The notes beneath the pieces are model-generated. The model did no database searches. It saw only the letters and a list, made by a program, of their open reading frames with translations, and had not been told where the DNA came from. From Proteobacteria bacterium CG1_02_64_396 (GTDB lineage Bacteria; Pseudomonadota; MNWR01; CG1-02-64-396): DNA of 64,000 bases. The translations under genes and the position numbers were made by a program. Below, piece by piece: positions 1-7,261 of this stretch; positions within the stretch are counted from its first letter, which is position 1; each line of letters opens with the position of its first letter. The stretch spans positions 1 through 64,000 of the forward strand of contig MNWR01000093.1 in assembly GCA_001872725.1 (NCBI GenBank), in the 5' to 3' direction.

Positions 1-287
1 GGGATCATTATGTGGATCTATGCTGCACGGGATAGCGCCGAAAATCGGCAAAAAAAAACACGTGTAACGCCCCAATAAAGGGCGAATGGTCTTCTTTTGC
101 CCGAACGCAAAAATAGGTCATAAACTGGGCGAAAAATGACCTTAAAAAGGTCGCCATGAAAGGTTTTTCATATGGACTAGGCGACTCTTCTAAAAAAATT
201 CGTCGTCACTAGTACCGGGTGGGATGCGGGGATTTTTGGGCACGGATTCAGGTACTCATGAACCCAAAACCCAGGAGGATCACCCCG
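1..287. other. Upstream region of the lasso precursor gene, no gene seen
   Basis: This AT-richer stretch has no convincing coding frame. It holds a small perfect hairpin at 138-152 (GACCTT, AAA loop, AAGGTC). Bases 91-153 resemble bases 59875-59940, upstream of an outer-membrane protein gene, which suggests a shared dispersed intergenic element. The promoter of the precursor gene should lie here, but I could not pick out a convincing -35/-10 pair. The ribosome binding site AGGAGG at 273-278 belongs to the gene that starts at 288. Confidence 0.5.
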
Positions 288-470
288 ATGTCCGATGTCC
301 ACATCTTCAATCGCACGCACGCAGCCGACAGCAACGCCGCCCCGTCGATCCAAGCCCGCAAACCCTACACCCCCCCCGCGTGCGTCGACCTCTCCGCCCA
401 GGCGACGCAAGGCAAGATTTATTCGACCAAGGAGGCGACAGGCTACTTCGGGATTGTGGGGGTGTCATAA
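288..470 (+). CDS. Lasso peptide precursor A1 (predicted core GKIYSTKEATGYFGIVGVS)
   Basis: This 60-residue peptide has the layout of a lasso precursor. Its leader (residues 1-41) carries YTPPACVDL at 27-35, matching the YxxP-type motif that the PqqD-like B1 protein binds in this family. The leader ends ...ATQ, with Thr at the penultimate position as is usual. The predicted 19-residue core then starts with Gly42 and has Glu at core position 8, the correct spacing for a Gly1-Glu8 isopeptide ring. Tyr12/Phe13 of the core could be the steric plug, and the core ends in Ser. The start at 288 is chosen because AGGAGG lies 9 bases upstream; an in-frame ATG at 258 has no such site. The lasso enzymes lie in the following 16 kb, and a second precursor with the same leader motif lies at 9461-9604. 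Motif placement is seen; ring formation is inferred. Confidence 0.85.
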   Translation: MSDVHIFNRTHAADSNAAPSIQARKPYTPPACVDLSAQATQGKIYSTKEATGYFGIVGVS

Positions 471-503
471 GCACGGATCTGGCCATCGTTCGAGCCTTGC
501 CCA

Positions 504-540
504 ACGCCCCCGGGGATTCTCCCCTGGGGGCGTCGTTTTT
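504..540 (+). terminator. Terminator or attenuator after precursor A1
   Basis: A GC-rich hairpin (arms about 504-516 and 520-533, with a TTC loop) is followed by GTCGTTTTT. It sits between the precursor gene and the next gene at 604. Such an element lets the precursor be made in excess over the modifying enzymes by partial termination. Confidence 0.75.
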
Positions 541-603
541 GGGGCTTTCCCCCATGATCGCGTGCCCCCCCGTTGCCGAACCCAGAAACCCGGAGCATGA
601 GCC

Positions 604-2217
604 ATGACCACCCCGGCAGGGACCAACGTCATCGACTTCGCCCGTCACCATGCGGCGTTTCGCAATCCCGCGTATCGGTTCGAGGTCTCTTCGCGCAGGA
701 TCCTCCCCGGCGCCGATCCGAGCGATTATCTCAAGGTTTATTACCCCTACCTCGATATCGCCCAGGTCGAGGCGGTCTTCGGCAACGCCGTCTACCCCTC
801 CCGTTTTTACGGAGGGCGTGGCTACAACCTGGAACACAGCCTGACCGACCGCCACATCGCAACCCTGAATGGGCGGGGGATCGGGGTGAGCCTGACCCTG
901 ACCGGCCACTATTTCGACGAGGCGGTCTACCGGGCCAATGGGCCGTTTCTGGAGCGCTTCCATCGCCCCGGCAACGCCATCGTCTGCACCAACGACACCC
1001 TGGCCCGCCGCATTCGCCGCGACTTCCCCGATTACCTGCTTAAAGCCAGTCTCATCAAACACCTGACGACGGTGGACAAGGTCGAGCAGGCGCTCGAACT
1101 CTACGACCGCGCCGTCATTCCGATGGACATGAACGACGACGACCTCTTTCTGGCCGCCTTGCCCGACAAGGAGCGGATTGTTCTGTTCGCCAACGCCAAC
1201 TGTGCCTATGCCTGTCCGGCCCGCACCTGTTATGTCGCCATCTCCCAACGCCACTGGGGCAAGGAGAAAACCCCCGGGGCGGGGTGCTCAACGCCGTGGC
1301 TGCCGCGCCAGGAGACCGGCCACACCTTCTTCGATGTCGACAAGTTCGCCCGCATGGGTTTTTCCCACTTCAAGCTGGTGCCCCGCCTCAACCCCAATTC
1401 CGAAGCGGTGTTGCGGATGTTGGCCGCCCCAAAAAAGGGGGCCGGGGTCGCTCGCCCCGCAGCCGCTCCCGCCGCGACGATCCACTCCTTTCCCAAATGT
1501 GGCCGCACCTGGCTGCGCACCCTGCTGGCCCACTATCTCAACCGCCACTTCGACTTGCAGGTGACGGTCAACCTGCAAACCCTGTTCACCCTCATCCCCA
1601 ACGATCGCCCCGGCCTGAAGGGGGTGGAGCATTACCCGTTTGGCCACGTGGCCCGGATGCCCCTGGTGGTGGCCAGCCACGCCGCCGCCTCGCTCCGCCG
1701 TGGGGGCGATATTCTGCTGCTGCGTTCGATCCCCGACGTGGTGGTCTCCGATTATTTCCAGCACCGCAAGCTGGGGGCGTTCGCGGGGAGCCTGTCGGAG
1801 TTCATAGCGTGGGAGGAGGGGAGCCTGAGCCGCTATTGCGACTACCTGAACGGCTGGGCCGCGCAAGATGCGTGGCTGGGGATGCACGTGCTCACCTACG
1901 AAGGGCTGCATGCCGACACGGCGGGGGAGCTAACCCGGCTGTTGTGCCATCTGGGGGTGGAGGTCGATCCCGACCAGGTGGCCGAGGCGGTGGCCGAGGC
2001 GAGCTTTGCGGCGATGCAGCGGGAGGAACAAGGGGCGGGCCATGCCGGGATGCCCGACCCTAACGGCGATCCCGAGATGTTCAAGGTGCGCAAGGGGAAG
2101 GTGGGGGGGTATCGCGACTACCTCGACCAGGTCGAGATCGAGCGGCTGCAAACCCTCGTCGCGCAGCGGCTCTCCCCCGAGGCGCGGGCCATGTTCGAAC
2201 ATTTCGGGCTTGGTTGA
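604..2217 (+). CDS. Two-domain protein: cysteine-bearing barrel-like (U32-like) domain fused to a sulfotransferase
   Basis: The protein has 537 residues. The C-terminal half (about 290-537) is a PAPS-dependent sulfotransferase. It has the 5'-phosphosulfate loop SFPKCGRTW at 295-303, a 3'-phosphate motif RSIPDVVVSDY, and the RKGKVGGYRDYL segment near the C-terminus. The N-terminal half looks like the TIM-barrel fold of the peptidase U32/UbiU group and has Cys at 200, 204, 209 and 228 (CAYACPARTC, then GAGC), which could hold an iron-sulfur cluster. That assignment is tentative. The start at 604 follows the A1 attenuator, and the next gene starts 4 bases after the stop, so the two are probably co-transcribed with A1. 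The likely job is to sulfate or otherwise modify the A1 product. I know of no established function for this domain fusion. Confidence 0.7.
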   Translation: MTTPAGTNVIDFARHHAAFRNPAYRFEVSSRRILPGADPSDYLKVYYPYLDIAQVEAVFGNAVYPSRFYGGRGYNLEHSLTDRHIATLNGRGIGVSLTLTGHYFDEAVYRANGPFLERFHRPGNAIVCTNDTLARRIRRDFPDYLLKASLIKHLTTVDKVEQALELYDRAVIPMDMNDDDLFLAALPDKERIVLFANANCAYACPARTCYVAISQRHWGKEKTPGAGCSTPWLPRQETGHTFFDVDKFARMGFSHFKLVPRLNPNSEAVLRMLAAPKKGAGVARPAAAPAATIHSFPKCGRTWLRTLLAHYLNRHFDLQVTVNLQTLFTLIPNDRPGLKGVEHYPFGHVARMPLVVASHAAASLRRGGDILLLRSIPDVVVSDYFQHRKLGAFAGSLSEFIAWEEGSLSRYCDYLNGWAAQDAWLGMHVLTYEGLHADTAGELTRLLCHLGVEVDPDQVAEAVAEASFAAMQREEQGAGHAGMPDPNGDPEMFKVRKGKVGGYRDYLDQVEIERLQTLVAQRLSPEARAMFEHFGLG

Positions 2218-2221
2218 GCCG

Positions 2222-4252
2222 ATGGGTCCGATGGCAGCGCCGTCCATGTCGGTATTGTTGATTTCGCCGCCGCTCAATTCCCTGACGCATCCCCATGCGA
2301 GCCTTCCGGTGTTGACCGCCTTTTTGCGCGCCCGTGGCGTGCGGGTGGTGCAGCGCGATTTGGGGATCGAGGTGATGGAGGAGCTGTTCTCTGCGGCGGG
2401 GATCGCGGCGTTGGGGGGGCGAATTCGACGCAAGGCGGCTGCGGAGGATCCCGAAAGGGGGGGCAAGCGGCTGCGCGAAGCGCTTCTGATGGTCGATGTC
2501 GTGGCCGAGGGGATCGAGGCGGCCAAGGGGGTCATGCGCGACCGGGAGGCGTTTTACGATCCCGAACGCTACCTGCATGCCCACCGTCTGCTCGCCCGGG
2601 GGTTCGATCTGATCGAGGCGGCCCACCCCAACCTGCGTTTCAACGGCGATGCCCTGTCGATGCGCCACCCCGCCACCTTCGACAGCTGCGAGGCCTTCGC
2701 CGCCGATCCCGAGTCCCACCCTTTCCATGAAGCGATTCAGCGTCGACTTGCCGAACTCGTCGGCTCGGGCCCCTTCGACTGGATCGGCCTTTCGGTCACC
2801 TACACCGGGCAACTCCATTTCGCCTTTGCCCTGGCCCGCATGGCGCACGAGCTCTTCCCCGGGGTACCGGTCGTCATGGGGGGGGCGGCGATCAGTCTGG
2901 CCGAGGATACCCTGCGTCGCTTTGCGCAGCGGGCGTTTGCCCTGGCCGACGGTTTTGTTTTCGGCGAGGGGGAGGGGCCGCTGGGCAATCTGCTCAATCT
3001 GGTGTGCGATCCAGCGCAGGCGGGGGGGATTCACAAAAACCTGATGCTCTCCCCCGCCGTTCGCGCCCGGTTTGCGCTGCCCGACGACCTGGCGACGATC
3101 GCCCCCGTTACCGATCTCGACCAGTTGCCGACCCCCGACTACGGGGGGCTCGACTTGAGCCGCTACCTCACCCCCGAACCGATCTTCTTTTTGGGCAACA
3201 CCCGGACTTGCTACTACGGCCAATGCGCCTTTTGCTCCTGCGGCTACGGCCACAAGGGGCGCTACGCCATCCGTTCGATGGCGAAGATCGAGCAGGATCT
3301 GCGCACCCTCAAGGAGCGGTTCGGCGCCCGCTGCCTGTTCTTCACCGACGATTGTCTTCCCCCCAAGCGCGGCCGGGAGATTGCCGAGTTTTTACACGGC
3401 GCCGGTTTGGACTTTGTTTGGTCGGCGTGGCTGCGTTACGAAAAGAGTTTCGACGACGACACGGTCGCGGCGCTGGTGCGCAGCGGTTTGCGGCAGGTCT
3501 CGTTTGGCAACGAGTCGGGATCGGCGCAGATGCTGGAGACGATGCGCAAAGGGACCGATCCGCAACGGGGGGTCGAGACGATCCGGCGGATGGCGGCCCA
3601 CGGGGTCGGGATCGACCTGCAAAACTTCATCGGTTTTCCCGGCGAGACCCACGAGCAGGCGCAGGAGACGGTCCGTTTTCTCGTCGCGCTCAAGACGATG
3701 GTCACCACCTGCGCCTTCGGCGCCTACTACGTCGCCCACGGATCGCCGGTGGCGTTGGAGCCGACCGCCTTCGGGGTGTCGGATCTGCGCCTGATCGACC
3801 CCGAGCGGTTGATCCCCTCCTACCACTACACGGTTGACCGTGGCCCCGATCCCGCCGAGCTGCCCGATCTGTACAAGCGTTTTGCCGGTTTCATCCACCT
3901 GAACTTTCTGACCGGAACCTTCTTTTTGGAATTGGGGATCGGCGCCCACACCCTGCTCTATCACGAGCGGTACGGCTCCGCGTGGGTATGCAGCCGTTTG
4001 CCGCTATTGCTGCGGCGGCGCGGTCAATGGCAATCGGGCGACCGTTGGGGCGATGGGGTGCGTCGGGTGCTGCACCCGGACGGCAGTCTGTCGGCCTTCG
4101 ATTCCCACAGCGGCGTGTTGCTGCGGGTCGAGCAGGGGCAGGGATGTCTGGCGGTTCTGGAGGGTGGGGCCGATGTACCCGATGCCAAGGTGCGCAGCGA
4201 TTTGAATCTGCTCTTCAGGGAGGGGTTGGTCGGTCGGGAGCGGTCGTCTTGA
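2222..4252 (+). CDS. Cobalamin-binding radical SAM protein
   Basis: This protein of about 676 residues has a BchE-like layout. An N-terminal B12-binding-type Rossmann segment (SVLLISPPLN onward, with the GLSVTYTGQ and VMGGAAIS segments) is followed by a radical SAM domain. The cluster-binding cysteines are 330, 335 and 338 in CYYGQCAFC, a Cx4Cx2C spacing seen in some B12-radical SAM proteins rather than the usual Cx3Cx2C. Family members carry out methylations, cyclisations and other C-H chemistry. The gene starts 4 bases after the sulfotransferase fusion and follows precursor A1, so it is a candidate tailoring enzyme for that peptide. ATGs at 2231 and 2246 are possible alternative starts, because no clear ribosome binding site decides. 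The role in the pathway is inferred. Confidence 0.8.
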   Translation: MGPMAAPSMSVLLISPPLNSLTHPHASLPVLTAFLRARGVRVVQRDLGIEVMEELFSAAGIAALGGRIRRKAAAEDPERGGKRLREALLMVDVVAEGIEAAKGVMRDREAFYDPERYLHAHRLLARGFDLIEAAHPNLRFNGDALSMRHPATFDSCEAFAADPESHPFHEAIQRRLAELVGSGPFDWIGLSVTYTGQLHFAFALARMAHELFPGVPVVMGGAAISLAEDTLRRFAQRAFALADGFVFGEGEGPLGNLLNLVCDPAQAGGIHKNLMLSPAVRARFALPDDLATIAPVTDLDQLPTPDYGGLDLSRYLTPEPIFFLGNTRTCYYGQCAFCSCGYGHKGRYAIRSMAKIEQDLRTLKERFGARCLFFTDDCLPPKRGREIAEFLHGAGLDFVWSAWLRYEKSFDDDTVAALVRSGLRQVSFGNESGSAQMLETMRKGTDPQRGVETIRRMAAHGVGIDLQNFIGFPGETHEQAQETVRFLVALKTMVTTCAFGAYYVAHGSPVALEPTAFGVSDLRLIDPERLIPSYHYTVDRGPDPAELPDLYKRFAGFIHLNFLTGTFFLELGIGAHTLLYHERYGSAWVCSRLPLLLRRRGQWQSGDRWGDGVRRVLHPDGSLSAFDSHSGVLLRVEQGQGCLAVLEGGADVPDAKVRSDLNLLFREGLVGRERSS

Positions 4253-4293
4253 TCCGCCAGGGTTCCATCCTCGCCCGAGCCCGGCGGCCGTCT

Positions 4294-4842
4294 TCAGTCC
4301 CCCTCCCGTCTCCCCGGACCCCGGTTCATCAATGCGTCGATCAGGGGGAAGAGCTTGAGGCCGATCAGGTAGAGCTCGCCATGGCGTTGCCGTAGGGCCC
4401 GTTGTTGCTCGGCGTCGAGCCCTTGCGCGTGCAAATGTTTGCGCACGGCGGCGATCGGAAGCCCCGCCAGGTCGGGATCGAGGCTGCACAAACGGGCAAA
4501 ACGGCGTTGCAGCGCCACCGTCTGTTCCAACTGTGCCCGCGCCTGCTCCAGTGCGATGGCCCCCCGCTGAAGAAGTCGCAGCGGGGTACAAAAAAAGGCG
4601 CCGCAGATGTGGGGACGGGGCGCCGCGTGGATGGTGCATGCCCGGTCGAAATGACGACAAGGCAAGGCGAAGATTGTTTTTTCGCCCCTGCGCCCGATGG
4701 AAAACCCCAGCGAGCGCGCCAGCGCAAGATCCTCGTCGCCGTAGATCCTCCCCACGTCGAACAGGGTGCCGTCGCAACATAAACCGCAGTCGATGCACAG
4801 TTGCTCGATCTGCTCCCGCGACGCCCCGGTATGTTGGTCCAT
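4294..4842 (-). CDS. YkgJ-type CxxCxxCC cysteine-cluster protein
   Basis: The protein has 182 residues. It begins with CIDCGLCC at about 16-23 and later has CRHFDRACTIH and CGAFFC, the pattern of the YkgJ family (PF03692), whose members are thought to bind zinc or an iron-sulfur cluster. The C-terminal half is helical and lacks cysteines. Most family members have no assigned reaction. It is the last gene of a minus-strand run with the lasso B2 protease gene (4983-5456) and a 46-codon reading frame, and it converges on the radical SAM gene. A supporting role in the lasso pathway, such as metal delivery, is only inferred from position. Confidence 0.75.
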   Translation of the reverse strand: MDQHTGASREQIEQLCIDCGLCCDGTLFDVGRIYGDEDLALARSLGFSIGRRGEKTIFALPCRHFDRACTIHAAPRPHICGAFFCTPLRLLQRGAIALEQARAQLEQTVALQRRFARLCSLDPDLAGLPIAAVRKHLHAQGLDAEQQRALRQRHGELYLIGLKLFPLIDALMNRGPGRREGD

Positions 4843-4845
4843 CGT

Positions 4846-4986
4846 TTATCCCCTTTTGGGATCGAGCCGCGATGCGATCCTTGCCGCGACGATCCCGGAA
4901 TCGGGATCGATCAAGGCGGGGATGCCGTGCCCGTGGTGTTCTTGCTTGATCGCCACGAGCGCAACCGGACCGGGAAAATCGGTCAT
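4846..4986 (-). CDS. Small 46-residue protein of unknown function in the lasso cluster
   Basis: This short reading frame begins with an ATG overlapping the stop codon of the B2 gene (ATGA overlap) and ends 3 bases before the start of the YkgJ-type gene, so translational coupling is likely. The peptide starts MTDFPGPVALVAIKQ and contains HHGHG and IDPDSG. It has no signal peptide, membrane segment or YxxP leader motif, so it does not look like a third precursor. I do not recognise it. The tight packing is the main reason to think it is real. Confidence 0.45.
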   Translation of the reverse strand: MTDFPGPVALVAIKQEHHGHGIPALIDPDSGIVAARIASRLDPKRG

Positions 4987-5456
4987 TCATTCCCCCCGTA
5001 CTCGAATGCCCCCACCACCGCGAATCCCAAAAACGACCTCCCCCCGGTCACCGCCACCCGGTCGGTGGCGACCCAGGCATGGGCCTTGAGCCCCTTGGCT
5101 TCGTCTTTGGCGACCCCGAGGCAGAGTAGGTAGGGGATGCGGTGCACCCGCAGCGCCAGCGCCGCCACCATCGCCTGGGCCAGACACTTCGACTGCCAGG
5201 GGGTGATCGCGGCGGTCGCCTCGATCAGTCGTCCCAGGCGGTAGGCGCGGCTCATTTGCGCACGTGTCGCCAAGGGGATGGCGGGGCCGTCGGGATTCAT
5301 AACCCCCAGATGGGGGGCGATGCGGCGGAAGGGGGCGATGAGCAGCGCCAGCCGCGCCAGCCCCAGCAGCACGAAGACCGGCAGGAACCAGACCTTTTCG
5401 AGTTTGGAGCGGCGGGCAAGGGTGCGGGCCTTGCGTAGGATGAGGGCGGGGGTCAT
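4983..5456 (-). CDS. Lasso peptide B2 leader protease (transglutaminase-like)
   Basis: This 157-residue protein matches the stand-alone B2 family, the cysteine protease that cuts the leader from a lasso precursor (the C-terminal half of McjB-type proteins). The presumed catalytic residues are Cys91 (in SKCLAQA), His126 (in KAHAWV) and Asp132 (in ATDRV). A hydrophobic stretch lies at about 23-42. The start at 5456 is chosen because the open frame upstream runs through a tandem repeat array that cannot be part of this domain. It acts after the B1 protein (6004-6285) has bound the leader. An 84-bp repeat array separates the two genes. The 46-codon frame and YkgJ-type gene follow with overlap or near contact. 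Confidence 0.87.
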   Translation of the reverse strand: MTPALILRKARTLARRSKLEKVWFLPVFVLLGLARLALLIAPFRRIAPHLGVMNPDGPAIPLATRAQMSRAYRLGRLIEATAAITPWQSKCLAQAMVAALALRVHRIPYLLCLGVAKDEAKGLKAHAWVATDRVAVTGGRSFLGFAVVGAFEYGGNE

Positions 5457-5479
5457 GGGGTTTTCATTGAGGGAGGATG

Positions 5480-5963
5480 TTCGGCGACGGGGTCGGGTTT
5501 GGTGAGATCGCCGCTTTTGTAGGAGCGGACCCCGTCCGCGAACGGTTTGCCCGCCCTGCCCGGTTCGGCGACGGGGTCGCCCCCCACGACAGCGCCGCTT
5601 TTGTAGGAGCGGACCCCGTCCGCGAACGGTTTGCCCGCCCCGCCTGGTTCGGCGACGGGGTCGCCTCCTACAACATTGCCGTTTTTGTAGGAGCGGACCC
5701 TGTCCGCGAACGATTTGCCCGCCCCGCCTGGTTCGGCGACGGGGTCGCCTCCTACGACATCGCCGCTTTTGTAGGAGCGGACCCTGTCCGCGAACGGTTT
5801 GCCCGCCCCGCCTGGTTCGGCGACGGGGTCGCCCCCCACGACATCGCCGCCTTCGTAGGAGCGGACCCCGTCCGCGAACGGTTTGCCCGCCCCGCCTGGT
5901 TCGGCGACGGGGTCGCCCCCCACGACATCGTCGCCTTCGTAGGAGCGGACCCCGTCCGCGAAC
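5480..5963. repeat. Six-copy 84-bp tandem array of inverted REP palindromes (REPIN-like)
   Basis: GTAGGAG followed by the palindrome GCGGACCCCGTCCGC (or with CCT in the loop) begins at 5519, 5603, 5687, 5771, 5855 and 5939, exactly 84 bases apart. Between these lie inverted copies of a sister palindrome (GGCGACGGGGTCGCC then TCCTAC). Each unit is thus a pair of REP sequences in opposite orientation. Because 84 is a multiple of three, several frames stay open on both strands, but none looks like a protein. The array lies between the genes for B1 and B2. Single or paired copies recur at about 9.8-10.0, 51.95 and 57.29 kb. Confidence 0.9.
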
Positions 5964-6003
5964 AGACGGCGCGGCGTTTGTGAGGTCGTTGCGACGTTCC
6001 CCC

Positions 6004-6285
6004 TCAACACACCTGCACCACCTCGTGCTCCAGCATTTGCGCCACGAAGGCGAGCGTGTCGGCCTGGGCGGTTGCCTCATCGACCTCATAAACAGCGCAG
6101 AGCTTCTCGGCGATCTCGGCCACGGTTAGCGGCTTCTCCAACCAGCCCCAGATGTCCGATCCGGTGGCGTCGATGCCGTAATACTTCCCCTTGGCGATGC
6201 TCATCATGACGACCTCGCCGTCCATGTCGGTGGCGATCAGGTCGGGGTTGCGCTCGATGCGGGTGGTCAGGGCGATGTTGGCCAC
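6004..6285 (-). CDS. Lasso peptide B1 protein (PqqD-like leader-recognition protein)
   Basis: The protein has 93 residues with the compact PqqD fold pattern: N-terminal strands (IERNPDLIATDMDGEVVMMSI), then KGKYYGIDATGSDIWGWL and a helical C-terminal half. This is the RiPP recognition element that binds the YxxP part of lasso leaders and presents them to the B2 protease. Both precursors in this window carry YTPPxxVDL, so this one protein may serve both. It lies between the sulfotransferase (6404-7261) and the repeat array, on the same strand as B2. Confidence 0.9.
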   Translation of the reverse strand: MANIALTTRIERNPDLIATDMDGEVVMMSIAKGKYYGIDATGSDIWGWLEKPLTVAEIAEKLCAVYEVDEATAQADTLAFVAQMLEHEVVQVC

Positions 6286-6403
6286 GTCGGGTTCCTCGTT
6301 GAGATGTGGGTGGTCGGTGAAACGGTGTCAGGTGAAGGGTATTTCCACGGGGCGGTGTTGGGAATTGCACCCCTCGGGTTTTGCCCGGGGATGACGGGGC
6401 GGT

Positions 6404-7261
6404 TCACACCGGATTCCCCGCATCGTCCAAATAACCCAGCCGCCGCATCACTTCCCCGTGGTCGGTGACGATTTTGGCTACCTGCTCGGGGTTGAGCTTG
6501 TCGCGCCACCCCCCGGTTTTCCCTTCGCCGAAGAAGGCCCCCGCTTTGCGGGAGCGCTCCCGGAACCCCTTTTCCGCCTCCTGCGCCCGCAGATTTTCGA
6601 TGGCGGCGGCGTCGATGGCCCGGCTCACCCGCTCGGGATTGCTCGGCAGTCCCAGCAGGGTGGCGGCGCGGGTGAAGGTGGACAGGGGGGCGTTTTTCAT
6701 GTCCTCGAAGCGGATGACCTCCAGTCGGATCCCTTCGGCCTCGATCCAACTCAAAACGTGGTCCGACCAGGTTCCCATCGGCTGATGTACCTGGTTGCCG
6801 ATGCCATGGGTTCCCATGACCAGCCCGAAATCGGGGTTGCCCATCGCGGCGATGGTGTCGTCCAGATTCATCCCCATGTGGCGGGCAAACGAGGGGGCGA
6901 CATCGAGGGGGTTGCGCACGATGTAGAGCGCTGCGGTGGTCGCCTCGGCGGGGAAGAGCGCATCGCCATTCGCAAGGCGAACGTAGGCGTCGTGCACCTT
7001 GACGTAGCGGGGCTCAGGCTCCGCCCCGCTCCAGCGGTAAACCAGGGGGCGCAAATGCATGATCTCGTCGGGGGTCAGGTCGGCCGAATCGAATCCCAAC
7101 ACCTCGTCGATCCACCGCCGTCCACTGGCGATGCCATCGGTCTGCATGTTGTTGATGTCGATCTGCGCCTCCTCCTTCCCCCGCAGGGCGGTCAAAAAGG
7201 CGCGAAACCAGGTGTTGCCCGATTTAGGATAGGAGGCCAGCCAGTAGCTCGATCCACTCAT
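6404..7261 (-). CDS. Sulfotransferase, candidate lasso peptide tailoring enzyme
   Basis: This 285-residue, single-domain sulfotransferase carries the 5'-phosphosulfate loop SYPKSGNTWFRAFL near the N-terminus, a 3'-phosphate motif IVRNPLDVAPSFARH in the middle, and GKTGGWRDKL near the C-terminus. It would transfer sulfate from PAPS to a hydroxyl group. Its start overlaps the stop of the first HPr-kinase-like gene by 4 bases, so they form one operon with precursor A2 and B1. Together with the fused sulfotransferase at 604-2217 it gives the cluster two sulfotransferases. The substrate could be a Ser, Thr or Tyr of a lasso peptide, which is inference from context. Confidence 0.88.
   Translation of the reverse strand: MSGSSYWLASYPKSGNTWFRAFLTALRGKEEAQIDINNMQTDGIASGRRWIDEVLGFDSADLTPDEIMHLRPLVYRWSGAEPEPRYVKVHDAYVRLANGDALFPAEATTAALYIVRNPLDVAPSFARHMGMNLDDTIAAMGNPDFGLVMGTHGIGNQVHQPMGTWSDHVLSWIEAEGIRLEVIRFEDMKNAPLSTFTRAATLLGLPSNPERVSRAIDAAAIENLRAQEAEKGFRERSRKAGAFFGEGKTGGWRDKLNPEQVAKIVTDHGEVMRRLGYLDDAGNPV

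Noticed and set aside
4846-4986. Third lasso precursor
   Set aside because: No YxxP leader motif, no Thr at -2 ahead of Gly/Ala, and no fitting acidic residue at ring distance.
5480-5963. CRISPR array
   Set aside because: The whole 84-base unit is conserved, with no variable spacers, and each unit is a pair of REP palindromes. No cas genes are nearby.
5453-6089. Long open frames on both strands (up to 28-residue repeat proteins), including an N-terminal extension of the B2 protease
   Set aside because: They are made by an 84-base repeat whose length is a multiple of three. Several frames are open at once, the residue content is dominated by Arg/Gly/Pro, and no homology pattern is seen.
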